A stretch of DNA of 64,000 bases from Lentisphaerota bacterium (GTDB lineage Bacteria; Verrucomicrobiota; Lentisphaeria; Victivallales; Victivallaceae): positions 1 through 64,000 of the forward strand of contig SUWH01000003.1 of the NCBI GenBank assembly GCA_015061605.1, in the 5' to 3' direction. Positions 16,645 through 26,573 of the stretch are shown one piece after another. The number at the start of each line of letters is the position of its first letter. The stretch's first letter is position 1. The position numbers and the translations under genes were made by a program. The notes beneath the pieces are model-generated. The model did not search any database. It saw only the letters and a program-made list of their open reading frames with translations, and had not been told where the DNA came from.

Positions 16645-19600
16645 ATGAGATCAGGAATTTTTCTTTTTTCGATGTTGACCGTCGCCGCTGTTTCGACGGG
16701 GGGCGCTGAATTGTCACCGCTTTCACTGAAATATCTCAATGGCGCGTGGGCAGGTAACACCACGTTGTGTATTCCTGAAGCAAAGACCGTTCCGGCTCTG
16801 GATGGTAAACTTAGCAATGCCGAATGGGATGATGCGGTTAAAATCAGCGGATTTTCAGTCAAAAACCGTCTGGTCCCTGAACGCAGCGGCTTCGTTGCAA
16901 TGAAGCGGGACAAAAAATATCTCTACTGTCTGGTGCGTACTTCGGCAAAAAACAACGATCCGGGCGGCGGACTTGTCACGACCGCCAGCGGACGTGACAG
17001 CGCAGTGTACGATGATGATTCGATCGAATTTGTTTTCAAAGGAGTCGACGGCGGTATCCGGCATTTGATTTTTAACGATAATTGCGCTGTTTTTGACCGT
17101 ATGGTAAAAGAAAATCCCAAATCCAGCAATGCAAAATGGAATATACAGGATTATCAGGCGCAGTCCATCGCTGAATCCGGCTGGTGGACGTTTGAAGTGA
17201 AGTTGTCTCTCGCTGAACTGGGGGCTGCCCGGAACGGCTTCAAATTCAATATCGCCCGCAATTGGAGCGGTTACGGACCATCCGCATTGAACAGTACCCA
17301 GAGTCATACCGATATGAAACTGGCGATCAATGGCGTTTTCGGAAATAAACTGCCGACTTTTCAGATGGAGGATATTCCCGCTGCCGCCGCCGGGGAATGG
17401 GATTTGCAGTTTTCTTCCGATAATCCGACTCCCCGGGATTTGATGCTTGCGGTTTCAATGCGCAGTTTTTCGTGGCCCAAAATCAATGGCAAAGTTACCC
17501 GGCAGATCAAAACTGTTTTTGCGGAAGAAAAACTGATTCCGTCCGGTAAGAGTGCTTCTATCATCAAAAAATATACCGCTGACCGGAATATCCATTATTT
17601 GAGCGTGGTACTTTATGATGTAAAAACCAAGCGGGTTTACTATACCCGGCTGCTCACCGCTAAAAAAGAGATTTTCACCGGACGCCGTCCGGTAACGGGA
17701 ACTTTCAGCATCCCCGGTTACGGCAGCGGGCTCTACCGCCACTACCCCGGTTACAACAAGGCGGTGTTTGAAGTGACTCCGTCAAGCTCTGCCGACAGTT
17801 GTGAAATCGAATTCTTTTCTGACGGAAAGAGGGTCGTTCCACGTGCTGTCAAGCGTTCGAAAGTTGCGGTCATTGAACTCCCGCAGAAAACGGTCACGGT
17901 CTGCTGCACAGTAAAAAAAAATGGGAAAATCATCGCCGATAAAAAAGTTCTGGCAAAGATCCCTTTTAAAAAATGGAAGTGGCTCAATAATCAGGAAGGA
18001 AAGCAACGCGTTCTGCTTGAACCATTTACCAGAATCAAGGCTGTCGGCGGAGATGGTTTCAGTACGCTGCGCGGACAATACCGGTTCGCCCCGTCCGGTT
18101 TGATGGAAAATATCCTTGCTGACGGCAAAGCGATCCTTGCCGGAAAACCGGAAATGGAAATGGTTGTCAACGGCAAAACGGTTAAATTTGATAAAGGTAC
18201 TGTAAAAACTTCGGTCGCTTCCGACGGTCTGGATGCCGCAACCGAAACCGTTGCAAATGCCGGAGGGATCACAGTAAAAAGCCGCATCCACAGTGAATAT
18301 GATAACTTCAATATCCACAATATTTCACTCTTTGGCGTTGCCGGGAAAAAAATCGACCGCTGGACGATCCGTTTCCCGTTCAAAAAAGAGGAAGCGTGGC
18401 TTTTTCATGCGGTTGCCAATACCATCCGCCGCAACCCGGCGGGCAAAATCCCCGACGGCAGCGGAGTGGTCTGGAGCGGCAGTAAACTTCCCAGAGCCAA
18501 TGTTTTCGGAGAGGAGATCATTCATCCGATGGTCGTGCCATACATCTGGCTCGGCGGTTTGGAACGCGGACTTTCATGGTTTTTTGACACCAGCAACGGT
18601 ATGAAACTTGACCGTAAAAAGGAGGCAGTGCGCATTGTCCGTAACGGAGATAAAGTTATTCTCGAAATCGACCTCATCAACCGTCCGGCAAAACTCAAAG
18701 ATGGTCATAATGTAGAATTCGGCACCCAGTCTACTCCGGTCAAACCGGTCGACTTGCGGGTGGTCAATCTCACCTTTGATGCGCTCGGAGTCGGTGTCCC
18801 GTCCCGCCCCAATGAATTGACCATAAGCGAACATATCCTCGGTTATCCCTACCGTTGGTCAAAACAGCCGGTCAATGGAGACTGGACTCTCTTCGATAAG
18901 TTGGTGAAACTTACTGGAGAAATTGATAAAAGTGCGGCAGGGGCGGCGGTCAATGACTATATGAAAAAACATTCAGCCAAAATCCGGCAGATGTTTTTGA
19001 AAGCAAACAGCAATCCGGCTTTTGCCAATAAAATGGAAAAGAGCCGTCCGGTCTGGGTTTCTCTCAACTTCAAAAGTAAAAAAGTTTCGATCCCGACCAA
19101 ATATTCTGATCCGCGTCTGGCGTATACTTCTGAACCGGAGACCGATTACTTCAAATCCGAGTGGTTCAACCCTGCTGCGCAGAATTATTATGGAGCTCTG
19201 CGTACTTCGCTTACCCCGTCGTGGGTGGATTTTATAATTTACAGCTATGCCCGTGAATTTGATCACGGCATGGTCGGCTGCTATCTGGATGACACCTTTA
19301 TCATGCCGGATACCAATTGCCATACTCTGGCAAAGATCGATGAAGATGGCGAACTCCACTCTGCGACCGGTATCTTTGCCATGCGCGAGATCGTCAAGCG
19401 CATTGCAACTTTGCAGCATTTGAAAGGATATTCACCGCGTGTGCTGCAGGTGCACATGACCAATGCGCAGATCATTCCTGCATTCTCCTTTGCCACCAGT
19501 CAGCTCGGATGGGAATCGGATTTCGGTGAAAAACCGCTGCAGCTGCGTTACAGAAAGGATTTGATTTTAGCTGAAAGCACCGGTTTGCAGATCGGTAACG

Positions 19601-20058
19601 CTCCGCTTTCACTGGGAGGCGTGGTGCGCAAAACTACTGCTGCAGACAAATGGAAACCGAAATTTGATTATCTGACCCGTACACTTCTGGCGATGACTAT
19701 GCCCTACAATGTCGGCGTCAAACTCCGGGCTTCGCCGCAGGATGCTTCGCGCAAAGTCGTGCTTGCCGCGCAGGATATTCTCGGTAAATTCGGCATTGCT
19801 GAAGCCGATTGCAAGTTTGAGCCATTCTATGATCCGGCAAATGCTCCCAAGGAAATAAGCGGCAAAGATCTGATGATTTCCGCTTACGTCAGAAAAGGAC
19901 GCAAACTTATGATCATCGCCAATGAGTGCGGCGAAGAGCGCAGGTTTGTCATCAACGGAAACTTTACTGTACTTGATGCTGAAACCGGAAAAGTACTTGC
20001 GGAATATGACCGGAGCGTGAAGCCTTACGATTTCCGGTTGATCGAACTCAAAAAATAG
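16645..20058 (+). CDS. Large secreted protein with CBM9/DOMON-like and glycosidase-like (DUF6067-type) regions
   Basis: A 1137-residue protein with a signal peptide (MRSGIFLFSMLTVAAVSTGG). Residues 30-215 look like a CBM9/DOMON-type carbohydrate-binding module (DGKLSNAEWDDAVKI, DDSIEFVFKG, WWTFEVKLSLAELG). The region from about 440 to the end resembles the glycosidase-like DUF6067/GH123-related proteins common in PVC bacteria, with the landmark FGTQSTPVKP and a TIM-barrel-like core including GCYLDDTFI, whose acidic pair is a candidate catalytic site. A polysaccharide-degrading or -binding role outside the cytoplasm is inferred; the substrate is unknown. GGAG lies eight bases before the ATG, and the start abuts the pseudopilin stop. 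A strong terminator follows. Confidence 0.72.
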   Translation: MRSGIFLFSMLTVAAVSTGGAELSPLSLKYLNGAWAGNTTLCIPEAKTVPALDGKLSNAEWDDAVKISGFSVKNRLVPERSGFVAMKRDKKYLYCLVRTSAKNNDPGGGLVTTASGRDSAVYDDDSIEFVFKGVDGGIRHLIFNDNCAVFDRMVKENPKSSNAKWNIQDYQAQSIAESGWWTFEVKLSLAELGAARNGFKFNIARNWSGYGPSALNSTQSHTDMKLAINGVFGNKLPTFQMEDIPAAAAGEWDLQFSSDNPTPRDLMLAVSMRSFSWPKINGKVTRQIKTVFAEEKLIPSGKSASIIKKYTADRNIHYLSVVLYDVKTKRVYYTRLLTAKKEIFTGRRPVTGTFSIPGYGSGLYRHYPGYNKAVFEVTPSSSADSCEIEFFSDGKRVVPRAVKRSKVAVIELPQKTVTVCCTVKKNGKIIADKKVLAKIPFKKWKWLNNQEGKQRVLLEPFTRIKAVGGDGFSTLRGQYRFAPSGLMENILADGKAILAGKPEMEMVVNGKTVKFDKGTVKTSVASDGLDAATETVANAGGITVKSRIHSEYDNFNIHNISLFGVAGKKIDRWTIRFPFKKEEAWLFHAVANTIRRNPAGKIPDGSGVVWSGSKLPRANVFGEEIIHPMVVPYIWLGGLERGLSWFFDTSNGMKLDRKKEAVRIVRNGDKVILEIDLINRPAKLKDGHNVEFGTQSTPVKPVDLRVVNLTFDALGVGVPSRPNELTISEHILGYPYRWSKQPVNGDWTLFDKLVKLTGEIDKSAAGAAVNDYMKKHSAKIRQMFLKANSNPAFANKMEKSRPVWVSLNFKSKKVSIPTKYSDPRLAYTSEPETDYFKSEWFNPAAQNYYGALRTSLTPSWVDFIIYSYAREFDHGMVGCYLDDTFIMPDTNCHTLAKIDEDGELHSATGIFAMREIVKRIATLQHLKGYSPRVLQVHMTNAQIIPAFSFATSQLGWESDFGEKPLQLRYRKDLILAESTGLQIGNAPLSLGGVVRKTTAADKWKPKFDYLTRTLLAMTMPYNVGVKLRASPQDASRKVVLAAQDILGKFGIAEADCKFEPFYDPANAPKEISGKDLMISAYVRKGRKLMIIANECGEERRFVINGNFTVLDAETGKVLAEYDRSVKPYDFRLIELKK

Positions 20059-20075
20059 GTTTGCGAAAAATTATC

Positions 20076-20112
20076 ACAGTGTCATCTTTTTACGGATGGC
20101 ACTGTTTTTTTT
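20076..20112 (+). terminator. Intrinsic terminator after the large secreted protein
   Basis: An 11-base stem (20076-20086 with 20095-20105, one G-T wobble), 8-base loop, followed by seven T. Confidence 0.85.
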
Positions 20113-20122
20113 GAAAAAATCT

Positions 20123-20151
20123 CTGGAATTTGGAAATAAATATGCTATATT
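20123..20151 (+). promoter_or_regulatory. Promoter for the 20180-30254 gene run
   Basis: Extended -10 TGC-TATATT (20146-20151) with a weak -35 CTGGAA (20123-20128) at 17 bases. The 12-base stretch around the -10, TATGCTATATTA, is identical to that of the GntR-regulator promoter. Confidence 0.45.
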
Positions 20152-20179
20152 ATCTATCGATATTGTATGGAGATGTCAA

Positions 20180-20500
20180 ATGAAAAATAAAGCTGTTGAA
20201 TTATTCAATGCTGTTCCAAAAATCTATAACTGCGCGCAGACGGTCGCCGCAGCTGCCGGACGGAATGAGCTGATTGAAGATATGAAACTTTGCGGCGGCG
20301 GCAAGGCTCCGGAAAATCTCTGCGGAGCCCTCTATGCCGCTATGGTCATTGCCGGAGAAGAAAAAGGTTTGAAAATACGTGAAGATTTTGAATCGGCTCT
20401 GGGCGCGTCAACTTGTTCCGATCTGAAAAATTATGAGATGGTCCCCTGTGTCCGCTGCGTTGAAAAAGCCGCTGAACTTCTGGAAAAATACGGGAGATGA
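20180..20500 (+). CDS. C_GCAxxG_C_C-type putative redox protein
   Basis: A 106-residue cytoplasmic protein with the cysteine layout of the C_GCAxxG_C_C family: YNCAQTVAAAAG, then LCGGGKAPENLCGALYAAM, ASTCSDL and VPCVRCVEKAAELLE. Members are thought to bind a metal or cluster or act in redox chemistry, often beside transporters or reductases. The start at 20180 is chosen because GGAG lies seven bases upstream and the frame before it contains the promoter. The aminopeptidase gene begins four bases after its stop, so they form an operon. Function unproven. Confidence 0.72.
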   Translation: MKNKAVELFNAVPKIYNCAQTVAAAAGRNELIEDMKLCGGGKAPENLCGALYAAMVIAGEEKGLKIREDFESALGASTCSDLKNYEMVPCVRCVEKAAELLEKYGR

Positions 20501-20503
20501 AAT

Positions 20504-21727
20504 ATGGATCGTGACCGTTTGAATAATTACGCTGAACTTCTGGTCAGAAAAGGCATCAATCCCGCTCCCGGACAGGAGGTGATAATCATCGCCGGACTCG
20601 ATGAGATCGACTTCACCCGGCTGGTCGCGGAAAAGTGCTACCAATCCGGTGCCGCCAAGGTCATCGTTGAGTGGAAAGATATGCCGCTTGCCAAGCTCGA
20701 CCAAATTTATCAGAGCGAAGAAACTCTTTCTTCCATCGAAAACTGGGAAGTGGAAAAACTCAAGTGGCGCTGTGAAAAACTTCCCGCCCTCATCTGGCTG
20801 GATTCCGAAGATCCCGACGGCATGGACGGTATCGATCAGGGCAAGCGCGCCCGCGCCCAGATGGCACGTTTTCCCAAGATCAAACCTTACCGCGACGAAA
20901 TGGAAAATAAGTTCCAGTGGTGTATCGCCGGTGTCCCAGGTGTGGCGTGGGCGCAAAAGGTTTTTCCGGGACTGCCGGCAGATGAAGCTGTGGAAAAACT
21001 CTGGGAAGCAATTCTTGACGCATCCAGAGCCAACGGAGATCCCCTTGCCAACTGGGAGGAACACAATAAAACCATCCACCGCCGCTGTGATGAGCTCAAT
21101 GCCAGAAACTTGACCGCATTGCATTACCGTTCCGCCAACGGAACTGATTTCAAAGTCGGTCTGATGAAACAGGGGATTTTTGCCGGTGGCGCGGAAAAAG
21201 ATCTCTCCGGCAGAGTTTTCAATCCCAATATCCCCTCGGAAGAAATTTTTACCACTCCGGAACGCGGAAAAGCAGATGGTCTGCTCGTGGCGACCAAGCC
21301 GCTTTCATGGCAGGGGACTTTGATCGAAGATTTCTCCATCCGGTTTGAAAACGGTAAAGCCGTCGAAGTCAAAGCCGCCAGAGGGCAGGAGGCTCTGGAA
21401 CGGATGATCGCCATGGATGAAAACGCCGCTTTCCTCGGTGAATGTGCGCTTATTTCGTGGAATTCACCCATCAACAACACCGGCATACTTTTTTACAACA
21501 CCCTCTTTGATGAGAACGCCTGCTGCCATCTCGCGCTCGGACGCGGATTTGACAACTGTGTCAAAGATTATGAAAAGTATTCACAACAGGAACTGCGTGA
21601 AATGGGGGTCAACGACAGTATGATCCACGTCGATTTTATGATCGGTTCAAAGGATCTGGAAATAACCGGTGTTGCAGAAGACGGCAGCGAAGTCGATATT
21701 TTCCGCAACGGAGTCTGGTGTTTCTGA
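20504..21727 (+). CDS. M29-family metallo-aminopeptidase
   Basis: A 407-residue cytoplasmic peptidase of family M29 (aminopeptidase T/AmpS/PepS), which removes N-terminal residues from peptides using a two-metal site. Visible family blocks: FNPNIPSEEIFTTPERGKADG (first metal-ligand Glu), FLGECALISWNSPI (second Glu), CHLALGRGF (His ligand) and IHVDFMIGS (His and Asp ligands). The length is normal (about 410). GGGAG precedes the ATG. It probably supplies amino acids by peptide turnover and shares an operon with the small cysteine-rich protein upstream. Confidence 0.9.
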   Translation: MDRDRLNNYAELLVRKGINPAPGQEVIIIAGLDEIDFTRLVAEKCYQSGAAKVIVEWKDMPLAKLDQIYQSEETLSSIENWEVEKLKWRCEKLPALIWLDSEDPDGMDGIDQGKRARAQMARFPKIKPYRDEMENKFQWCIAGVPGVAWAQKVFPGLPADEAVEKLWEAILDASRANGDPLANWEEHNKTIHRRCDELNARNLTALHYRSANGTDFKVGLMKQGIFAGGAEKDLSGRVFNPNIPSEEIFTTPERGKADGLLVATKPLSWQGTLIEDFSIRFENGKAVEVKAARGQEALERMIAMDENAAFLGECALISWNSPINNTGILFYNTLFDENACCHLALGRGFDNCVKDYEKYSQQELREMGVNDSMIHVDFMIGSKDLEITGVAEDGSEVDIFRNGVWCF

Positions 21728-21750
21728 TATTGGAACAGTGCGGCTGAAAA

Positions 21751-23550
21751 ATGAATCTTAAATATCTCTTCAAACGCGGCATCGTGGTGATGACCATGGT
21801 TATGCTGATGTTCATTTCCGGTGCATCGGCATTACTGCTGTCCCGTTTTTCGCAGGCTGGATTTCTGGTCACCTGGCCGGTTTTGGGAGATTTTTTTCTG
21901 CCGTTATGTTTTGTGCTTCTGGCGCAGATATTCCGCAACCGGGTGTGCGCTGTTATTGCAGTATTATTGGCATTTGTCAGCGTGATTTTGCGTATTTTTG
22001 CCATGGTGATACGCAACGAAACCTTTATGCCGCTGGGGTTGGATTCTCTTTCTTTATTGTGGGAACACACTGACCATAACGGTTTGCGGGCGATTTTCGG
22101 AGATTTCTATTATTTGTGGCTGATTCCGTTGGTGATCGCGGTCGTCGGAGCAATGATCTATTTCTGCGCCCGGGTGTGGTACGCCACTCGCAACAAACGA
22201 CGGATCATCCCGGATTCCTGGATAACGGTTTTTGCAGTATTGTTTGTGATTTCGATTTGCAGCAGTACGGTGTATATGTTCCGTCAGAAACGCACCACCG
22301 CCGAGGAGATAATGGAATCCAAACTGGTGCGCCCGGTTCCGCTGGTGGTGGCTAAACTGGCGGGAGATATTGTTGACCGGGCGTTGAAAGATGATGGCGT
22401 CGGCGGCTATTTCCCGGAACGGCTTCCTGAAGAATCCGCTGAACTGCTTTTTGCCTGGAATGTGGAAACTTTGAAGCCTCAAGGCGCGGAAAATTTTCCG
22501 GAACCTGCGGCGTATGATAGAGTTATCGTGATCGCCGTGGAATCGCTTGATCTTGCTTTTATAAAAGCGTATAACCCCGCTATGCCTTCAGGGATCACTC
22601 CTGAACTGGATAAATTGTTCAAAGAAAATCTCTCTTTTACCAACTGTTTTTCTGCGGCCCAGCCGACCAGCTGGGGATTGACTGCCCTGTTGATGTCACG
22701 CCTGGATTACCGGCGGGAGTTGAATCAGCCGGGCAATCCCTCTTTGTTTGCCATCGGTAACAAGATCGGGTATGCCGGGTACTATTTTTCGCCGGTTTCA
22801 GGTAGTTTCGGCGGCAACCGGAAAACCTATATGAAACTTTTTGATGGTGCTTTGGAACGCTTTTTCTTCTGGGAGGAGTTGCGCAAAAAATTCAATTCTG
22901 TTTCTCATGAAGCGTGGGGAATGGCGGACTATGAACTTTTTGATGCCGTTTACCGGCAGTTGAAATCTCCTGATATGCCGGAAAAATTTGTCGCAGTCAT
23001 CAGTACGATCGACATACATCCGCCTTATACCGTTGCCGGAAACGATGACTGCAAACACGATTTCAAATCGGATTTCCTCAATTCGCTTCACTCCTTTGAC
23101 CGCCATCTGGGGAATTTTATCCGCAGAATAAAGAGTGATCCGGAACTTTACAATCAGCGGACTTTGCTTGTCGTTACTGCCGACCACTCTGCCACTCACG
23201 GTGAAAATTATCTTAAACGAACTGATTTCAATCCGGCACGTATTCCGTTGATATTTATCTCTCCAAATTTGAAGCCTCTGGAAAATCTGAAAAAAGATAA
23301 ATACTGTTCAACATTGGATATCACTCCGACTCTCGTCCGGCTGATCGGCGGGCAGATCCCCCGCAGTTTTATGGGCAGGGATTTGAGAGAAAGGAAAAAT
23401 TGTGCGATCTCCCGGATCCCCGGAGATCTGCTTTTTGTTAATGCACCTGAACTTCCGGAACCGCTGTGTGTCAAACTCGGAGAGAAAAAATATGATTCTC
23501 CTGAAGCGCAGGCATTAAATGATTACTTCAATTTGTATTACAGCAACTGA
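21751..23550 (+). CDS. LtaS-like phosphoglycerol/phosphoethanolamine transferase (alkaline-phosphatase fold)
   Basis: A 599-residue inner-membrane enzyme. Residues 1-200 hold about five membrane segments; the rest is a periplasmic sulfatase-fold domain. VIVIAVESLD gives the first metal ligand (Glu), SAAQPTSWG holds the candidate nucleophile Thr, and VVTADHSATHGEN the distal Asp-His metal ligands. LtaS in Gram-positives polymerises glycerol phosphate; Gram-negative relatives transfer phosphoglycerol or phosphoethanolamine to glucans or lipid A, so envelope decoration is the likely role here. It follows the aminopeptidase by 23 bases. The exact donor and acceptor cannot be told. Confidence 0.85.
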   Translation: MNLKYLFKRGIVVMTMVMLMFISGASALLLSRFSQAGFLVTWPVLGDFFLPLCFVLLAQIFRNRVCAVIAVLLAFVSVILRIFAMVIRNETFMPLGLDSLSLLWEHTDHNGLRAIFGDFYYLWLIPLVIAVVGAMIYFCARVWYATRNKRRIIPDSWITVFAVLFVISICSSTVYMFRQKRTTAEEIMESKLVRPVPLVVAKLAGDIVDRALKDDGVGGYFPERLPEESAELLFAWNVETLKPQGAENFPEPAAYDRVIVIAVESLDLAFIKAYNPAMPSGITPELDKLFKENLSFTNCFSAAQPTSWGLTALLMSRLDYRRELNQPGNPSLFAIGNKIGYAGYYFSPVSGSFGGNRKTYMKLFDGALERFFFWEELRKKFNSVSHEAWGMADYELFDAVYRQLKSPDMPEKFVAVISTIDIHPPYTVAGNDDCKHDFKSDFLNSLHSFDRHLGNFIRRIKSDPELYNQRTLLVVTADHSATHGENYLKRTDFNPARIPLIFISPNLKPLENLKKDKYCSTLDITPTLVRLIGGQIPRSFMGRDLRERKNCAISRIPGDLLFVNAPELPEPLCVKLGEKKYDSPEAQALNDYFNLYYSN

Positions 23551-23564
23551 AAGGATTTTTGCTT

Positions 23565-24770
23565 ATGTATAATTGTGTCATTTGCCGCTATCACGAAATA
23601 GCTACCAAAGGCAACAACCGCAATATGTTTGAAAAGTGTCTGGTGGAAAACATCCGCCGCCAGCTCAAGCGGGCAGAGGTTTTCTGCAAAGTTTTGCGGG
23701 TTCGCGGCCGCGTCTGGCTGGAACCGGAAAACGGCGGAGTTTTTGAAAATTCCGAACTGGAAAAGATTATTAAAATCCTGCCGGATGTTTTCGGTCTGCA
23801 ATCCTTTTCTCCGGCGGTGCTGCTTCCTGTTGATATGGATGAAATCAAAAAGTGCGTCAGCGATGTTCTTCCGGGGAAATTTCAGAAACATTGTACTGAC
23901 GGACACAAGCCGGGTTTCCGCATCCGGGCGCGCCGCAGCAACAAGCGTTTTCCTCTGACTTCCAAAGATATTGAGATCGAACTTATTACTTATGCTGCTG
24001 AATTGCTTGGAGAAAATGCCTTCACCATCGACCTCGATCATGCCGAACTTACTCTGGGCTGTGAAATAAGAGATGAATTTGCTCTGCTGTACTTCGACAT
24101 CATCGAAGGGGCAGGGGGACTTCCCGTGGGCAGCAATCCCCGGGTGATGACTCTGCTTTCGGGCGGCATAGATTCCCCGGTAGCCGCATGGTTGATAATG
24201 AAGCGCGGTTCAGCGACCGATTTTATCACTTTTCACAGCTCGCCGTATACTCCGCCTGAAACGGTGGACAAAGTGCGCGGAATCGCTGAAAAACTCAATA
24301 CGTTTCAGCGCAACGGCAGACTTTATTCGGTGAACCTCGCTCCTATGCAAAAGGCGATCCGCGATTTTTGCAACGAACGTATGCGTACCGTATTGTACCG
24401 CCGCGCCATGCTCCGCATCGCCGGTATCCTCGCTGAACGCAACGATTGCCGCGCTCTGGTCACCGGAGATGCCCTCGGTCAGGTCGCCAGTCAGACCGTG
24501 ATCAATATGGATACCATAAACCGGGCAAGCGATTTGCTCGTACTGCGCCCGCTGGTGGGAGCGGATAAACTTGAAACGATCCGCATCGCCGAAAGAATCG
24601 GCACCATGGAGCAATCCAAAGTGCAGGTTCCGGACAGTTGCACCGTCTTTGCCCCCGCCAATCCCAGTACCTCCGTTCCGGCGGCTCTGGCAGAGCTTGA
24701 AGAGGCAAAAATTGCCGATTATGGACTTTTGCTTGAAAAAATTGCATCAGAAGCGGTGTTGGAGGCTTGA
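23565..24770 (+). CDS. thiI: tRNA 4-thiouridine synthetase ThiI (no rhodanese domain)
   Basis: A 401-residue enzyme that adenylates U8 of tRNA for sulfur insertion and can serve thiamine synthesis. An N-terminal ferredoxin-like and THUMP region (up to about residue 165, with KPGFRIRARRSNKRFPLTS) precedes the PP-loop domain with LLSGGIDSPVAAWL, GDALGQVASQT and RPLVGADK. The C-terminal rhodanese domain of the E. coli enzyme is absent, so sulfur must come from elsewhere, as in B. subtilis. The start is the ATG at 23565, with AAGGA nine bases upstream; an in-frame TTG lies just before it. It follows the LtaS-like gene by 14 bases. Confidence 0.92.
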   Translation: MYNCVICRYHEIATKGNNRNMFEKCLVENIRRQLKRAEVFCKVLRVRGRVWLEPENGGVFENSELEKIIKILPDVFGLQSFSPAVLLPVDMDEIKKCVSDVLPGKFQKHCTDGHKPGFRIRARRSNKRFPLTSKDIEIELITYAAELLGENAFTIDLDHAELTLGCEIRDEFALLYFDIIEGAGGLPVGSNPRVMTLLSGGIDSPVAAWLIMKRGSATDFITFHSSPYTPPETVDKVRGIAEKLNTFQRNGRLYSVNLAPMQKAIRDFCNERMRTVLYRRAMLRIAGILAERNDCRALVTGDALGQVASQTVINMDTINRASDLLVLRPLVGADKLETIRIAERIGTMEQSKVQVPDSCTVFAPANPSTSVPAALAELEEAKIADYGLLLEKIASEAVLEA

Positions 24771-24795
24771 CAAAACGCATTTGCGGGGTTAACTT
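24767..24795 (+). promoter_or_regulatory. Probable promoter for the pilB-pilC operon
   Basis: A consensus TTGACA (24767-24772) overlapping the thiI stop, 17 bases, then TAACTT (24790-24795). A second TATATT at 24805 lacks a good -35. Confidence 0.4.
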
Positions 24796-24840
24796 TTCTA
24801 CATGTATATTTTTTGAACCATTTTCAGGGGATTTTTAAGA

Positions 24841-26550
24841 GTGATCAAAGATACTGAATTTGCTATCAAGCTGCTCCGGGAATACGGTATGGCAGACGCC
24901 GCGCAGGTCGTTGATGCACGCAATGCAGCTCTGGAATCCGGCAGCGGTGATGTGATCGGCGAGCTGATCAAAGCCGGGGTCGTCGGCGCTGATGAACTGC
25001 TCAATATGCTGGCACAGCAATACGGCATGGAAGTAATGGATATCAAAGGATATGATATCCCGCAGGAGGTCATTGACAACTTCAGCGGAGACTATGCCCG
25101 TTATTATACGGTTATCCCGGTTGCGATGGATAATACGCTTATCACCATCGCTATGAGTGACCCGACCGATGTCGAGGTGCTGGATACTCTCCGGTATCTG
25201 GTCGGCGGTGATATTGATGCGGTGATCGTTCCCCGGGAACAGATACTTGCCGCCATTGAAAAGTATTATCCGGAGGAAAATGACGATGTTTCCAGTTCAA
25301 ACAAGGACGTTGATATCAGCGTTACCGATGAACTGGTTTACAATGAGTCTGCAAATGATACTCCGGGGCATGAGGATGATGATACCCCTCTGATCCGCCT
25401 GGTTTCCAAACTGATCATCGATGCCTACAAGATGCGGGCATCGGATATCCACTTTGAACCGCAGGAGAAGCGCTACCGGGTGCGTTACCGTATCGACGGT
25501 GCTTTGCGCGAGGTCAGCGGACCGCCCAAGTATATGCAGGCGAACTTCACCAGCCGTATCAAAATCATGTCCAATATGGACATCACGGAAAAGCGTATCC
25601 CGCAGGACGGACGTATCCGGATCATGGCGGGGGACAAAGAGCTGGACTTGCGCGTATCTTCCATCCCGACAGTTTTCGGTGAAAGTATCGTAATGCGTAT
25701 TCTGGATAAGAGCAGTATTCAGCTTGACATCCCGCGTCTGGGCTTCTATGCGGACGATTTGGAACTGGTCACCAGGATCATCAACTATCCGGATGGCATC
25801 TTCCTGGTTACCGGACCTACCGGTTCCGGTAAAACGACCTCTCTTTATGCCTTTTTGAATACCATCAACACTTCCGCACGAAAACTTATCACCGTCGAAG
25901 ACCCGATCGAATATCAGCTCCCCGGTGTCAATCAGGTGCAGGTCGACCGTCACGTGGATATGACCTTCGCCGCAGCTCTGCGAAGCATGCTCCGTCAGGC
26001 GCCGAACATCATCATGGTCGGTGAAATCCGAGACCTTGAAACTGCCGAGATCGCCATCAACGCCGCCCTTACCGGTCACTTGGTGTTCAGTACGCTTCAC
26101 ACCAACGACGCTCCCGGTGCCGTGACCCGTCTGGTCGACATGGGGGTGAAGCCGTTTCTGGTCGCCACCGCGCTCCGGGCGGCTATGGCACAGCGTCTGT
26201 TGCGGCGGGTCTGCAAAGAATGCGCTGAACCCCATATCCCGACTGCGGCGGAAAAGCGCATTCTGGGCTTGAGTGATGAATATATCGCCAATCACAAGTT
26301 CGTTAAAGGTAAAGGCTGCCGCAATTGCGGTTTCACCGGATACCGCGGACGTGTCGGTATTTATGAAATTTTCCTTATTACAGAAGAAATTGCCCGGTTG
26401 ATCTTCTCCAATGAAACCAGCGGTACTTTGCGTTCCTATGCCCGTAAAAACGGAATGCGCAGTTTGCGTGACGATGCTCTGCGTAAAGCCGAAGCCGGTA
26501 CCTCCACGCTGGAAGAGGTGATCTTTGTAACCCTGCGCGACGAAAGCTAA
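24841..26550 (+). CDS. PilB/GspE-type assembly ATPase, first copy
   Basis: A 569-residue cytoplasmic hexameric ATPase that powers pilus or pseudopilus assembly. The N-terminal MshEN-like domain (about 1-150) is followed by the ATPase: SDIHFEPQEKRYRVRYRIDG, Walker A GPTGSGKTTS (about residue 325), Asp box GEIRDLETAEIA, His box STLHTNDAPGA, and a zinc-binding CKEC...CRNC insertion as in PilB/GspE. Translation starts at a GTG (24841), with a poorly placed AGGGG upstream. It lies 23 bases before a second, diverged ATPase and then PilC, so both probably serve one secretion or pilus machine. Confidence 0.92.
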   Translation: MIKDTEFAIKLLREYGMADAAQVVDARNAALESGSGDVIGELIKAGVVGADELLNMLAQQYGMEVMDIKGYDIPQEVIDNFSGDYARYYTVIPVAMDNTLITIAMSDPTDVEVLDTLRYLVGGDIDAVIVPREQILAAIEKYYPEENDDVSSSNKDVDISVTDELVYNESANDTPGHEDDDTPLIRLVSKLIIDAYKMRASDIHFEPQEKRYRVRYRIDGALREVSGPPKYMQANFTSRIKIMSNMDITEKRIPQDGRIRIMAGDKELDLRVSSIPTVFGESIVMRILDKSSIQLDIPRLGFYADDLELVTRIINYPDGIFLVTGPTGSGKTTSLYAFLNTINTSARKLITVEDPIEYQLPGVNQVQVDRHVDMTFAAALRSMLRQAPNIIMVGEIRDLETAEIAINAALTGHLVFSTLHTNDAPGAVTRLVDMGVKPFLVATALRAAMAQRLLRRVCKECAEPHIPTAAEKRILGLSDEYIANHKFVKGKGCRNCGFTGYRGRVGIYEIFLITEEIARLIFSNETSGTLRSYARKNGMRSLRDDALRKAEAGTSTLEEVIFVTLRDES

Positions 26551-26573
26551 CATCAGAAGAAAAGAGTGATGCA

